Assembly (NCBI GenBank): GCA_037576195.1
Contig: CM075103.1
Coordinates: forward strand, 24,366,001-24,430,000
Reading direction: 5' to 3'
Length of the DNA stretch: 64,000 bases
Origin: Phytoseiulus persimilis
Taxonomy: Eukaryota; Arthropoda; Arachnida; Mesostigmata; Phytoseiidae
Positions 35,205 to 43,716 of this stretch are shown in pieces (positions within the stretch are counted from its first letter, which is position 1; each line of letters begins with the position of its first letter). A program made the translations under genes and the position numbers. The notes beneath the pieces are model-generated. The model did no database searches, was not told where the DNA came from, and was given only the letters and a program-made list of their open reading frames with translations.

Positions 35205-35540
35205 CTAACTTCTTTATTATGGTTGTGGTTTTGTTTGGATCTGTGTGTATACATAACATAATATATATGCACAGCAGCCTTTCACTTCAGGCGCGAGCAA
35301 GCTCAGCGGATCCTATATTCTCACGCTCCCATTTCTCGAGGAGTCGTTTTGTTGCTTTCACGGCGAATCGATTCATCTCACTGTTCAGTCCCAAGTTGGT
35401 TAGGAGGTTCTCCGTCGTGTGGTGTACATCGTTACATTGGAATATCACATGTCCCAGTGTTCCGCTGATGCCACATCTGCTGCAAGTCGGTTCCGGGTTG
35501 GCGGAGAAACGGGACAGATACTCCTTCGTAGGGAGACCAC
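35205..35540 (-). pseudogene. LINE ORF2 C-terminal fragment
   Basis: A minus-strand stretch encodes the end of a LINE ORF2, with a CCHC knuckle CSRCGISGTLGHVIFQC and a helical tail ending SAELARA. An AATAAAG lies downstream near 35214. It joins the Gypsy RT directly at about 35540 and is a 5'-truncated copy. Its family differs from LINE-1/2 as far as can be seen. Confidence 0.65.
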
Positions 35541-36465
35541 ACGAACTTCGCTTCTTTCTTCAATAGTTCCGTCAGTGGGTTTGCCATGGTTGAATAGTTC
35601 CATACGAATCTTCGGAAAAACGACGTTAGTCCTAAGAACTTCCTCACTCCGTTGACGTCTGTCGGTGCTGCGAATCGCTCAATTGTCTCCAACTTAACAC
35701 CTCCCGGTTGTACTCCCCTCTTTGAAAGTTTGAATCCCAAGAATTGGACCACTCCTCTGAAGAATTTGCATTTTCCCAACCGAATCGTCAATCCTGCATT
35801 TCTCAGTGCCTTCAATATATTCTCGATCTGTTCCGGATGCTCCAAGTAATCGTCCGACGCTGTGATTGAGTCGTCCAGGAATGGAAACGCTTGTTGCTTT
35901 CCGACCATGTCTCTGACTTGTACCATCAGTTCTCGAAATTTTGAGGGCGCGGTACACAGTCCCATCATGAGGACCTTCGGCTCATAGTGTCCCTCCTTCG
36001 TGACGAATGCGGCTTTCTCTGAAGCCCTCGTGGTCATCGGTATTCGGAAATATCCCCACGCCAAGTCGAATGTTGAGTACAGTCGTTTGCCTCCAACCCA
36101 GTCCAATATGTCGTCGATGATCGGTAGTGGGTAACTGAGTTTCACTGTTTGCGCGTTCAGTTTCCTGTAGTCCATGACCATCCTCCGGCCGCTAGCCGCC
36201 ATCCGCTTTCCTCACCAGCAACACTGGACTCGCACACTCTGACTTCGACCTCTCTATAACAACCGCGTCTTTCAGTTGCGCTATTATTTCGCTCAAGGCT
36301 TTTTTTCTCAGCTTCTGACAATCTATACGGCTTACACCTGACCGGTTTGCTATTTTTCACTCCGTCTATGTCGAATTCTGTGAGGTCCGTTCTCCCTAGT
36401 TCCCTCATTGAAGTTGCGATGGCTTCTCGATTCTAATTCAGTATTCCAAGCAACTGAGTCCTGTG
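35541..36465 (-). pseudogene. Ty3/Gypsy reverse transcriptase fragment
   Basis: On the minus strand, starting at the CopA insertion point, is the RT entry segment (MRELGRTDLTEFDIDG, PVRCKPYRLSEAEKK). After a frameshift near 36210-36250 follow MVMDYRKLNAQTVK, YPLPIIDDILDWVGG, FDLAWGYFRIPM, FPFLDDSITAS (the catalytic DD) and FLGFKLSKRGVQPG. The frame ends near 35541, where LINE sequence begins, so RNase H and integrase are missing. An in-frame TAG sits near 36436. Confidence 0.88.
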
Positions 36466-36796
36466 TGTTGTAATATTTCGCTCAGACGGCCAAGCATACA
36501 GCGGCATCGGCTGACGAGCCGATGGCCATGGTACGGCGTCCCTGACGGAAGCGCTCGTCTATAGTTACCCTCTCATGTAACCCTGATCCATAGGATATAT
36601 AAGCAGCATACTTTACTTTAATAAATATCGTATTCTATCTATCGCTGTAGTCGTCGTAATCGTCGCGTACGCTACGCCGACGCTGTATCAGTTCTCAGTC
36701 CGCTTTCTGAAGAACGGTGCTTACGACTCTTCGAGCATTCGGAACCAGAGGCTCTCAACATTCAGATTAAGTTTAAAGTGCACGGAATCTTCGACA
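36466..36796 (+). repeat. CopA 5' LTR, 331 bp
   Basis: It begins TGTTGTAATATTTCG and ends TTCGACA, with TG...CA ends. It contains a TATA box TATATAAG at 36596-36603 and an AATAAA at 36620-36625, so it should drive and process the sense transcript. The target duplication CTGTG precedes it. It differs from the 3' LTR only by T at 36619. Confidence 0.97.
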
Positions 36797-36816
36797 CGTT
36801 ATCAGCACGATACTCC
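36797..36816 (+). promoter_or_regulatory. CopA putative primer binding site
   Basis: CGTTATCAGCAC directly follows the 5' LTR. It is complementary to the anticodon-arm sequence expected of a tRNA-Ile (GTGCTGATAACG) rather than to a tRNA 3' end. Internal tRNA priming is known for Drosophila copia, which uses initiator Met tRNA. The isoleucine assignment comes from general tRNA knowledge and is unverified. Confidence 0.45.
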
Positions 36817-36825
36817 AGAGTACCT

Positions 36826-36836
36826 GAGAGTAAGTA
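36826..36836 (+). promoter_or_regulatory. CopA candidate splice donor in the leader
   Basis: GAGA|GTAAGTAT, with the GT at 36830-36831, is a near-consensus 5' splice site between the LTR and the gag-pol ATG at 36894. A possible acceptor lies upstream of the env-like gene at about 41171 (TATTCCTCAATCAG). Splicing could yield a subgenomic RNA for that gene, as for retroviral env; this is not demonstrated. Confidence 0.4.
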
Positions 36837-36893
36837 TAAGTGCAATTACTTCCTTTTGACATCGGTCCCACTTGGAGTGACCTACCTAGGGCC

Positions 36894-39800
36894 ATGGCAG
36901 ACGACGACTACCAATACGATCTAGCTGCGCAGGAAGATGAACCTGCCGCGCTAAAGAAGGACGATTCAGAGCCCCGTCCATCCGACTCGAACTATACCAG
37001 GCTTGCCCCATGCCCAGTGACCCTAGGTCTGTTTGGACAAAACTATTTGAGTTGGAAATCCTTAATGCCCATCTTCCTACAACAAACCGTAGATGTTTGG
37101 GAAGTCGTGAAAGGAGACCTAGTTGAACCAATCCCAACCGAACCAGCTACCGAGCTTAATGATGATCAAAAGAAAGTCAAGGTTCGGTATGATAGAGCAA
37201 ATCGAAAAGCAAGACTCCAATTGTTCTCTTCGATCAACGACAAACTGATTGTCCAAATGTTTTACGGACAAACTCAGGATGTCAGAGCAGCGGATATCTG
37301 GTCCCAGATCGCAAGCAAGTTTGGAGTCCGAGCCGCTCTGCGGCAAGGTTCGGCCATCGCGAAATTGATGCAGTTCAAGTTCAATAAGAGCAAGACTGCT
37401 GACCAGAACCTGGATAGGTTCCGCGATCTTCAAGCCGAACTCACGGATTCTGGAATTGAGATCGATCAGAAGGTTCAGGTTGAACAACTGCTCAATGCTC
37501 TGCCACATAGCTGGGAACCCCTTCGTATGGCTTTTTCAGCCCGACCAGAAGGCGATAGGGATGTCTCCAGTCTGATGGAAATTATCAAGAATGAAGCAAT
37601 TCGCCAAAGACCATCCAAGGAATTGGATCAGGCGACTGCTATGCTTTCTCAGATGAGAGTTGGTCGCAGGTTTGCACCAAAACGTAGATCCCAAAATCGT
37701 TCTCATCGAAGAAATGCCCCCAGCCATCATTCACAAGGATCCAGCAGCAGTGGCTATGGTCAACAGAACCGTTCACGCCACCAGAGCAATAGACCAAACA
37801 GAAGACAAGTAAAGTGTTACAACTGCGGTGCAACAGGACATTTCAAGTCCCAGTGTACCCGCCCTCGGCGAGATCAAGGTTATCAAGGAGGAAGCGGACA
37901 GCACAGATCGCATGCTCGAGCAAGCACTGCCGTCGCACTCCTAGCTCACGTCAAGTATGACACAAGCAAAACCGATGAGTTCCTCGTAGATTCCGGCGCA
38001 TCGCACCATTGCAGTAGTTCAAGAAAGTGGTTCACTAGCTTTGACCAACAAACCGACATGCGCGCCGTCACCTTAGCAAGCAACCAGAAACTGCGTGTCA
38101 CCGCTTCTGGCACAGCCGAGCTGACTGTCGGAGAGTCTAAGCAGCGAATGGCTTTAGAGCTTAAAAATGTTTTACTTGTCCCCTCAGTTCGAAAGAATCT
38201 CCTCTCTGTGAGTCAATTGACAGATGATGATTTCGAAGTGACGTTCAAAAGGAATCACCTCATAATTTCGAGAAACGATATGAGGATCCGAGTACCCAAG
38301 ATAGAAGGCCTCTACAGATTAAGAATGGACTCGGAGATCGGATTACAACAAGATCAGGCAAGCGATCAAGAATCCGTAGACCAAGACGCAGACAGCGATC
38401 TTGACGACATGAATCATGATATTCCGTCTGAAAGCCAAGTGATGAGCGCCATTGGCTCAGAAAAGACGATGAGTGCACAGACGCAGAGCCTTAGAAGCCT
38501 GCATGAAAAGTTCGCCCATGTTAATAGGCAGTACGTGATTAAATATTTGAACCAGCAGGGTATCAAGTACATTGATGATCTAGACCAATGTGACGCCTGT
38601 CTGAAGGGGAAGCTCACCCGAATCACGTACAGGAGCCGCCCTGATCAGGCGAAAGCTCAGAAGCCGGGCATCATAACGGCAGACCTTTGTTCGCCTAATG
38701 TAGAGTCAATAGAAAAAGCAAAGCATTTCCTTCTATTCACTGACGAAGCAACCAGCTATCGAAAGGTCGAATTTCTCCAGAAAAAGGGCGACACTTATCG
38801 ATACGTTGCCTCCTACGTAAAATGGTTCAGAAACGTAGTTGGCGAAAACATTCAGAGGTTGCACAGTGACAACGGAACGGAGTTCAGAAACCAAAAGGTT
38901 AAGAAGATCCTGGAAAGGATCGGAGCAGAACAAACGTTCGCCCCTCCAGGACAACCCCGTTTGACAGGAAAAGCAGAGAGAGGAAACAGAACTCTCGTGA
39001 ATCTAGCTCGATCAGTGTCGATCGGAGCAGGCCTCGAAAATAAGAAGTTCCTTTGGGACCAGGCGATCCTTTTCTGTGTTCAAGTTTTGAACCAAGTACT
39101 GATAAATGAAAAGACTCTACAGTCGCCTTTCGAGATGATATACAGGCGAAAGCCATTCACCAGCAGAATGTACGCATTTGGCACACCGTGCTACGTACAC
39201 AACAAGAACCCAAATGGGAAGCTGGATGACCGCGGAATCGCGGGGATATTCGTTGGGTATCTAGACTACGATCTTGGATTTCGTGTCTACATCCCAGAGA
39301 AACGAATTATCATGCGATCGAAGGACGTAACATTCGCGAAGATCGCTTCCACTAAAAGGCAAGGTTCTGGCAGAACCAAGGCAAGTGAAAAAACAAGTGC
39401 TTCGGAAAAGACTGCGGAAGCAGCGCACATTGCGAAAGAAGCCAATCACGATACGGAGGTCACAGGTTCAAGAATAAAATCACCAAAGCCAGCAGCACCC
39501 ATGTACGAAAGCGCCTCAAGTGATTACGAAAGCGACGAAGAAGGTTTCGTACGCATTAATCCCAAGGCGAACAAGAAACGTACGGAAAGACTGCAGATTG
39601 CGGCTGACCTCAACCATCTTAGTGGGATATCGAAAAAGGAAGGGGCAGCAACCGACACCGTTCAGCCGAAAAGCCAAACGCCAATGACTTATCAAGAAGC
39701 AATGGCAAGCCCCGATCGTGTCCACTGGACGAAGGCCGTTGAAGAAGAACTTCAGGCAATGGCTGACATGAAGGTGTGGACTCCCGCAACACTACCACCT

Positions 39801-41207
39801 GGACGTAAGGCCATTGGCTCCAAATGGGTATTCAAGTACAAAGCTAACCCAGATGGCACAGGACGTTACAAGGCTCGAGTAGTTGCGAAGGGATATTCGC
39901 AGAAGAAAGAAATAGACTTCTTTGCAGACAAGATATACAGCCCCGTATCCCGAGCTGAAGGAATCAGAACGATCCTCAGTCTAGCAGCGCAGGAAAAACT
40001 TTTCCTAAATCAGTTTGATGTACGCGCAGCTTTTCTTCAAGCAGAACTCGAGGAAGACCTCTATCTTGAGGTGCCTGAGGGCGTAAGAGGAGTACAGGCC
40101 AACAAGGTATTGAAACTACTGAGAAGCATATATGGCCTCAAGCAGTCAAGCCGAAATTTCTTTGATAAGCTAACGAAGATCCTTCTGTCCAGAGGACTTC
40201 AACAGAGCAAAACTGACAGCTGTATCTTCTTCAAGAATGGAGAAAATCGCATGCTCTTGTGCATATGGGTCGATGATGCCATACTTGCAACGAAGACTGA
40301 AAGACAGGCGGAGGAATTCATAACTTCCCTCAGGAAAGAATTCGAGATCACTACTTCTGGTCTTAGATACTTTCTAGGTCTTCAGATCGAAAGAGGCAGC
40401 GACTTCTCGGTCCACATTCATCAAAAGAAATTCGTGGACGAGTTAGTACAGAGATTCGGTATGTCAGATTCGAAAGGAGCAGTCACCCCATGTGACAATT
40501 CGATATACTCTATCGAGACCAACGGTCCGTGCTCTAATACCGAATATCGTTCTCTGATAGGAGCTCTCCTATATTTGGCTTGCGGCACGAGAGTTGACAT
40601 TTCTTTTGTCACTTCCTACCTATCAAGATATATGGACAAATCAACTCCTCAGCATTTCCAGGCTGGCTTGAGAGTTCTGAGATACTTGAAGACAACCTCA
40701 GATCTGGGCATCACGTACAGAAGTGATGACACCCAAGGTACGCTGTACTTCAGCGATTCAGACTTCGCTGGATCCATTGAGGATCGCAAGTCTACTTCAG
40801 GATGTCTGATACTCAGACAGGGGGGCCCAATTATTTGGAGCTCCACAAAACAAGCGAACATTTCGCTTTCCTCCATGGAATCAGAATTCGTGGCATCTAC
40901 AGAATGCATCAAGTCAGCGCTCTGGCTTCGCAACCTTCTGGGAGAATTGGGTATCCCAGAAAAGCCGATCATCCAGATAGATTCGATGTCAGCCATTCAA
41001 TTGCTCAAGAATGCCAGACACTATCGTAGAGCTAAGCATATGGAACTCAGATTTCATTACATTCGAAAGCTCTACTCGAATCAAGAAATTGGGATCGAGC
41101 ACGTTGGAAGCGCCAATCAAAGAGCGGACTACTTAACCAAGCCCTGTGTAAAGTCAGTATTCCTCAATCAGAGAGAACTGTCAGGACTTGAGAGATGGCG
41201 TCAGTAA
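36894..41207 (+). CDS. CopA gag-pol polyprotein
   Basis: A single frame of 1,437 codons starts at ATG 36894 in strong context (GCCATGG); the frame is open slightly upstream, but only with GTG. Domains: Copia Gag core (about 40-280), zinc knuckle CYNCGATGHFKSQC from residue 308, aspartic protease LVDSGASHH (Asp366), integrase zinc region (SLHEKFAHVN ... CDACLKGK), catalytic Asp597, Asp659 and Glu695, reverse transcriptase with QFDVRAAFLQAE and WVDD (Asp1127-1128), and RNase H with YFSDSDFAGS, SMESEF and IDSMSAI. All catalytic residues are present and there is no stop. Proteins are expected to be cut apart by the protease in a cytoplasmic particle. Its last 13 bases overlap the env-like gene. 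Confidence 0.95.
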   Translation: MADDDYQYDLAAQEDEPAALKKDDSEPRPSDSNYTRLAPCPVTLGLFGQNYLSWKSLMPIFLQQTVDVWEVVKGDLVEPIPTEPATELNDDQKKVKVRYDRANRKARLQLFSSINDKLIVQMFYGQTQDVRAADIWSQIASKFGVRAALRQGSAIAKLMQFKFNKSKTADQNLDRFRDLQAELTDSGIEIDQKVQVEQLLNALPHSWEPLRMAFSARPEGDRDVSSLMEIIKNEAIRQRPSKELDQATAMLSQMRVGRRFAPKRRSQNRSHRRNAPSHHSQGSSSSGYGQQNRSRHQSNRPNRRQVKCYNCGATGHFKSQCTRPRRDQGYQGGSGQHRSHARASTAVALLAHVKYDTSKTDEFLVDSGASHHCSSSRKWFTSFDQQTDMRAVTLASNQKLRVTASGTAELTVGESKQRMALELKNVLLVPSVRKNLLSVSQLTDDDFEVTFKRNHLIISRNDMRIRVPKIEGLYRLRMDSEIGLQQDQASDQESVDQDADSDLDDMNHDIPSESQVMSAIGSEKTMSAQTQSLRSLHEKFAHVNRQYVIKYLNQQGIKYIDDLDQCDACLKGKLTRITYRSRPDQAKAQKPGIITADLCSPNVESIEKAKHFLLFTDEATSYRKVEFLQKKGDTYRYVASYVKWFRNVVGENIQRLHSDNGTEFRNQKVKKILERIGAEQTFAPPGQPRLTGKAERGNRTLVNLARSVSIGAGLENKKFLWDQAILFCVQVLNQVLINEKTLQSPFEMIYRRKPFTSRMYAFGTPCYVHNKNPNGKLDDRGIAGIFVGYLDYDLGFRVYIPEKRIIMRSKDVTFAKIASTKRQGSGRTKASEKTSASEKTAEAAHIAKEANHDTEVTGSRIKSPKPAAPMYESASSDYESDEEGFVRINPKANKKRTERLQIAADLNHLSGISKKEGAATDTVQPKSQTPMTYQEAMASPDRVHWTKAVEEELQAMADMKVWTPATLPPGRKAIGSKWVFKYKANPDGTGRYKARVVAKGYSQKKEIDFFADKIYSPVSRAEGIRTILSLAAQEKLFLNQFDVRAAFLQAELEEDLYLEVPEGVRGVQANKVLKLLRSIYGLKQSSRNFFDKLTKILLSRGLQQSKTDSCIFFKNGENRMLLCIWVDDAILATKTERQAEEFITSLRKEFEITTSGLRYFLGLQIERGSDFSVHIHQKKFVDELVQRFGMSDSKGAVTPCDNSIYSIETNGPCSNTEYRSLIGALLYLACGTRVDISFVTSYLSRYMDKSTPQHFQAGLRVLRYLKTTSDLGITYRSDDTQGTLYFSDSDFAGSIEDRKSTSGCLILRQGGPIIWSSTKQANISLSSMESEFVASTECIKSALWLRNLLGELGIPEKPIIQIDSMSAIQLLKNARHYRRAKHMELRFHYIRKLYSNQEIGIEHVGSANQRADYLTKPCVKSVFLNQRELSGLERWRQ

Positions 41208-41746
41208 TGCAGCAGGTATTCGTAGCAGTAACAATATTCATAATCCCCTCTAATCAATACTTTAGCTACTCAGACTGCGACGCCAAATGCATAACACGAA
41301 ACTCTCCATGTATGTTAGTTAAACTGGATTCTGGTAGATTCTCATCATTTTGTACACCACTAGCATTGTGTGAACTACACACCACCGAATACGCTCCCTG
41401 TATCAAAGAGTCTTCTCCAACCTCTGGAGGACTCAGACTGTGGCCCGAGTATCGCAATCGAACTCTGCCACCAAAGCCGACTGTTAAGCCATGTCCACCA
41501 ATTCCACAAACACCGAACTGCAATTTCTGGAAGTACCTATCCGCCATTCAAGGGGTAGTGTCACTCAGTACGCTTTCGGTAATTATGATGCTCAAACTAC
41601 TAAAGTTTAGAGCTCGTTTGTCTTACGAGCCAGTGGACACTTCTCTAGTAGACGATCCGACCATGCCGTACAGAACAACCGTCCAAAGCATAGACGAAGC
41701 CTCCGGCAGCGGGGTCGAGCGACAGCAGTCTTCCCCTTCAGAATAA
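41195..41746 (+). CDS. CopA env-like Cys-rich membrane protein
   Basis: 183 codons from an ATG inside the end of pol, in a different frame. A signal peptide covers residues 1-21 (VFVAVTIFIIPSNQ). The ectodomain starts YFSYSDCDAKC and holds about nine cysteines, an N-glycosylation site (NRT) and a Pro-rich stalk (PPKPTVKPCPP). One transmembrane helix follows (about 126-148, GVVSLSTLSVIMMLKLLKF). The cytoplasmic tail has YEP and is acidic and Ser-rich. It shares the opening motif Y-F-[ST]-Y-S-D-C-D-x2-C, a Pro-Cys and the GG-x-x-[LV]-W block with the CopB gene, and the cysteine pattern with CopC. Type I topology after pol is envelope-like. No fusion peptide or furin site is obvious, so it may instead be a receptor-like or trafficking protein. 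Confidence 0.85.
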   Translation: MASVMQQVFVAVTIFIIPSNQYFSYSDCDAKCITRNSPCMLVKLDSGRFSSFCTPLALCELHTTEYAPCIKESSPTSGGLRLWPEYRNRTLPPKPTVKPCPPIPQTPNCNFWKYLSAIQGVVSLSTLSVIMMLKLLKFRARLSYEPVDTSLVDDPTMPYRTTVQSIDEASGSGVERQQSSPSE

Positions 41747-41890
41747 GTTTTGAAGGCGAGAAAAGACTGACTAGTCAGCAAAGTAAATAGTCAGGCTCAC
41801 GTAGAAAAAAGGAGAAACATGAGATGAGAAAGTAACATACCTGCCAGACTAACTCAGAGAAGAATCACATGAGATACACATAACGGTTTA
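41747..41890. other. Convergent 3' region between env-like gene and antisense gene A
   Basis: This 144-bp gap separates the stop codons of two convergent genes. It holds no other frame. Confidence 0.6.
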
Positions 41891-41892
41891 TT
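41887..41892 (-). terminator. Poly(A) signal of antisense gene A
   Basis: AATAAA on the minus strand overlaps the stop codon (TAATAAA). Confidence 0.6.
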
Positions 41893-42493
41893 AACAAGGA
41901 GGAATGATAAAATCACAGCCGGAATTGAACCAGCTCGTGAAGGCATTGTCCGTGAGGCCTCTCGGCCAGAGATCCGGATGGGCGTAGAGGTAGGTGCGAA
42001 TCTTCTTCACCTCCTCCACGATGACGCGATTCGCCGCCAGATCTTCCAGGCGACCCCGGTATTCTGGGGTCCTCGCCTCCCACTCGGCGACGATCAACGA
42101 GGCTGGGATTCGGCGCTCGTGGTCGCCGAAGGTGTCACGGATCAGACTGTTGAACTCGTCGAATCCGCGCCTTGACGGAGCTGGAAAGCGATCCAGATGG
42201 AGATGGACCTTGGCGCTTTCCACGGCCGAGCGAACGCTGCTCGGCATCTGCATACTATCGAGGAACCGCAGTCCCTCGAAATCTCGGCCCAGGTGGTTAA
42301 ACCTGAGCAACGAGTGCTGGTGTTCACACCAGCAATCTGCAACCGAACAGTAGCAGATTCGTGGCAGCGATTTCCACGAGGCCATGTCACAGCTGGGATC
42401 GTCGACATCATCCCAGGTGACCGTTTGTCTGGTCACTGGGGACGGGCCTTTGTACCCGCAACACGGGCATGCATCGGGCCGGATCGCGGACAT
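41891..42493 (-). CDS. CopA antisense gene A: Cys-cluster protein, unknown
   Basis: 200 codons from ATG at 42493, complete. The N-terminus has a zinc-site-like cluster CPCCGYKG and then CYCSVADCWCEH, seven more Cys/His within the first 60 residues. The rest is soluble and helical, with paired acidic and basic residues and a final YAHPDLWPRGL stretch. There is no signal peptide or membrane helix, so a cytoplasmic or nuclear protein is expected. The stop codon overlaps an AATAAA (41892-41887), and a TATA-like CTTAAAAG lies about 80 bases upstream of the ATG (42584-42571). It is convergent with the sense gene. No family is recognised. Confidence 0.7.
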   Translation of the reverse strand: MSAIRPDACPCCGYKGPSPVTRQTVTWDDVDDPSCDMASWKSLPRICYCSVADCWCEHQHSLLRFNHLGRDFEGLRFLDSMQMPSSVRSAVESAKVHLHLDRFPAPSRRGFDEFNSLIRDTFGDHERRIPASLIVAEWEARTPEYRGRLEDLAANRVIVEEVKKIRTYLYAHPDLWPRGLTDNAFTSWFNSGCDFIIPPC

Positions 42494-42836
42494 GTTTGCA
42501 GATGAGCTTGAGAGTCACTGAGATGGTACACACAAAAAAAAAAACGTTGTGAACTCCGAAACGTCGGAAACATCTTTTAAGGCGATGACCCGAACCATAG
42601 AGCGAGGGGAAGCATCCGAGAGAGGGAAAGCTACGAAACAGGGATAGCTTGACCCCAGATGCTCACTAAAGAATGTTTAGCCGAAGAAATCAATCACTAA
42701 CAAGCAACTCGAGAACCACTTAGGAATCCGAATGGCTGTACCGCTTCAAAGCTCCAAAATAACTGCAGCATCATCCGAGCATCGGATGGCATCTAGAGCT
42801 TGAGTACACAAACGAGAAAATCGACGACACGTTCTC

Positions 42837-43403
42837 TCAGGATTGACTTATGAGTTTTCGTTTATTTTCACACACATCAGTTACCAGGACTGTGTGGGCG
42901 AACACGTCCATGTCAATGGTGAATTGATAAGCACTGATGATTTTGAGAGTAGATTTTGAATTTGGTCGCACCACACATACATTCTGATAACCATCCACAC
43001 AAATTTTGAATTTTGAATATGAGCGACAGATGAGATATGAGGTGTGAATATCAATAGAGCGTCCTTCGGTTGTAATGAGATGAAAAATGTCGATGAGTGA
43101 TGATGTCCCCACACCCGTCGTCACCACCGGACCCTTGATGGTGTGCAGGGCCGGTGGGAGAGGACGGGTGACTTTAATATGTACAGGATCCGCAAACGGG
43201 TCGGCGCGCTGCGCGACCTCAAATGCGACGCCCGGGATCGTCACATACAACAACGTACAGAGAGCTGCGATGGCAGCGAACCGAAGGCGACCGAGGCTTC
43301 TCAACCTCCGAGTGCCACCGCAATTTTGCAGCGTTCGGTACGTGGGGTCGTCGGCAATCGACGACAGCGAACTCTCGAGGACGTTATGATCTCCGGAATG
43401 CAT
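42837..43403 (-). CDS. CopA antisense gene B: type II membrane protein
   Basis: 188 codons from ATG at 43403; an upstream in-frame extension to 43475 has only a TTG. An N-terminal cytoplasmic part of 40 residues ends in Arg-rich sequence (TRRLRSLGRLR). One membrane helix covers 42-60 (FAAIAALCTLLYVTIPGVAF). The ectodomain of about 125 residues has four cysteines; C126-x8-C135-x7-C143 followed by VVRP is also found in gene C. A TATA box CTATAAAATG is at 43590-43581, and AATAAA (42866-42861) lies just before the stop. The positive-inside rule predicts type II orientation. Function unknown; a surface or attachment role is only a guess. Confidence 0.75.
   Translation of the reverse strand: MHSGDHNVLESSLSSIADDPTYRTLQNCGGTRRLRSLGRLRFAAIAALCTLLYVTIPGVAFEVAQRADPFADPVHIKVTRPLPPALHTIKGPVVTTGVGTSSLIDIFHLITTEGRSIDIHTSYLICRSYSKFKICVDGYQNVCVVRPNSKSTLKIISAYQFTIDMDVFAHTVLVTDVCENKRKLISQS
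42861..42866 (-). terminator. Poly(A) signal of antisense gene B
   Basis: AATAAA on the minus strand lies 22 bases before the gene B stop codon, so cleavage is expected just after the stop. Confidence 0.55.
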
Positions 43404-43580
43404 CTGTGTGTGTAAAGGGACCAATTCAGAACCGAGAACTTGCCCATATGACAAAGAGAAAAACAGGTCGGACAAAACCTACATTCAACTTTCGGATGAG
43501 AGTTTCCTTTTCTCTTCGCTTGACGAACTTCTTTATTTGGCTGAGAGACGACTCGGCACACCAATGGAGAAGAGTCAGGC

Positions 43581-43590
43581 CATTTTATAG
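43581..43590 (-). promoter_or_regulatory. TATA box of antisense gene B
   Basis: CTATAAAATG reads on the minus strand about 180 bases upstream of the ATG at 43403. It lies between the 3' end of gene C and the start of gene B, where an own promoter would be expected. Confidence 0.5.
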
Positions 43591-43701
43591 GGACAAGAAA
43601 TCACAATTTCTTAAAGCATACGGAGCATAAAATTTATGCAGAAACACAGGACGATATACCACGATAGAAGAGAGGATGCATGATAAGTACAATTGAAGTG
43701 A

Positions 43702-43707
43702 TTTATT
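43702..43707 (-). terminator. Poly(A) signal of antisense gene C
   Basis: AATAAA on the minus strand lies about ten bases after the gene C stop codon. Confidence 0.6.
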
Positions 43708-43716
43708 CAGAATCAA

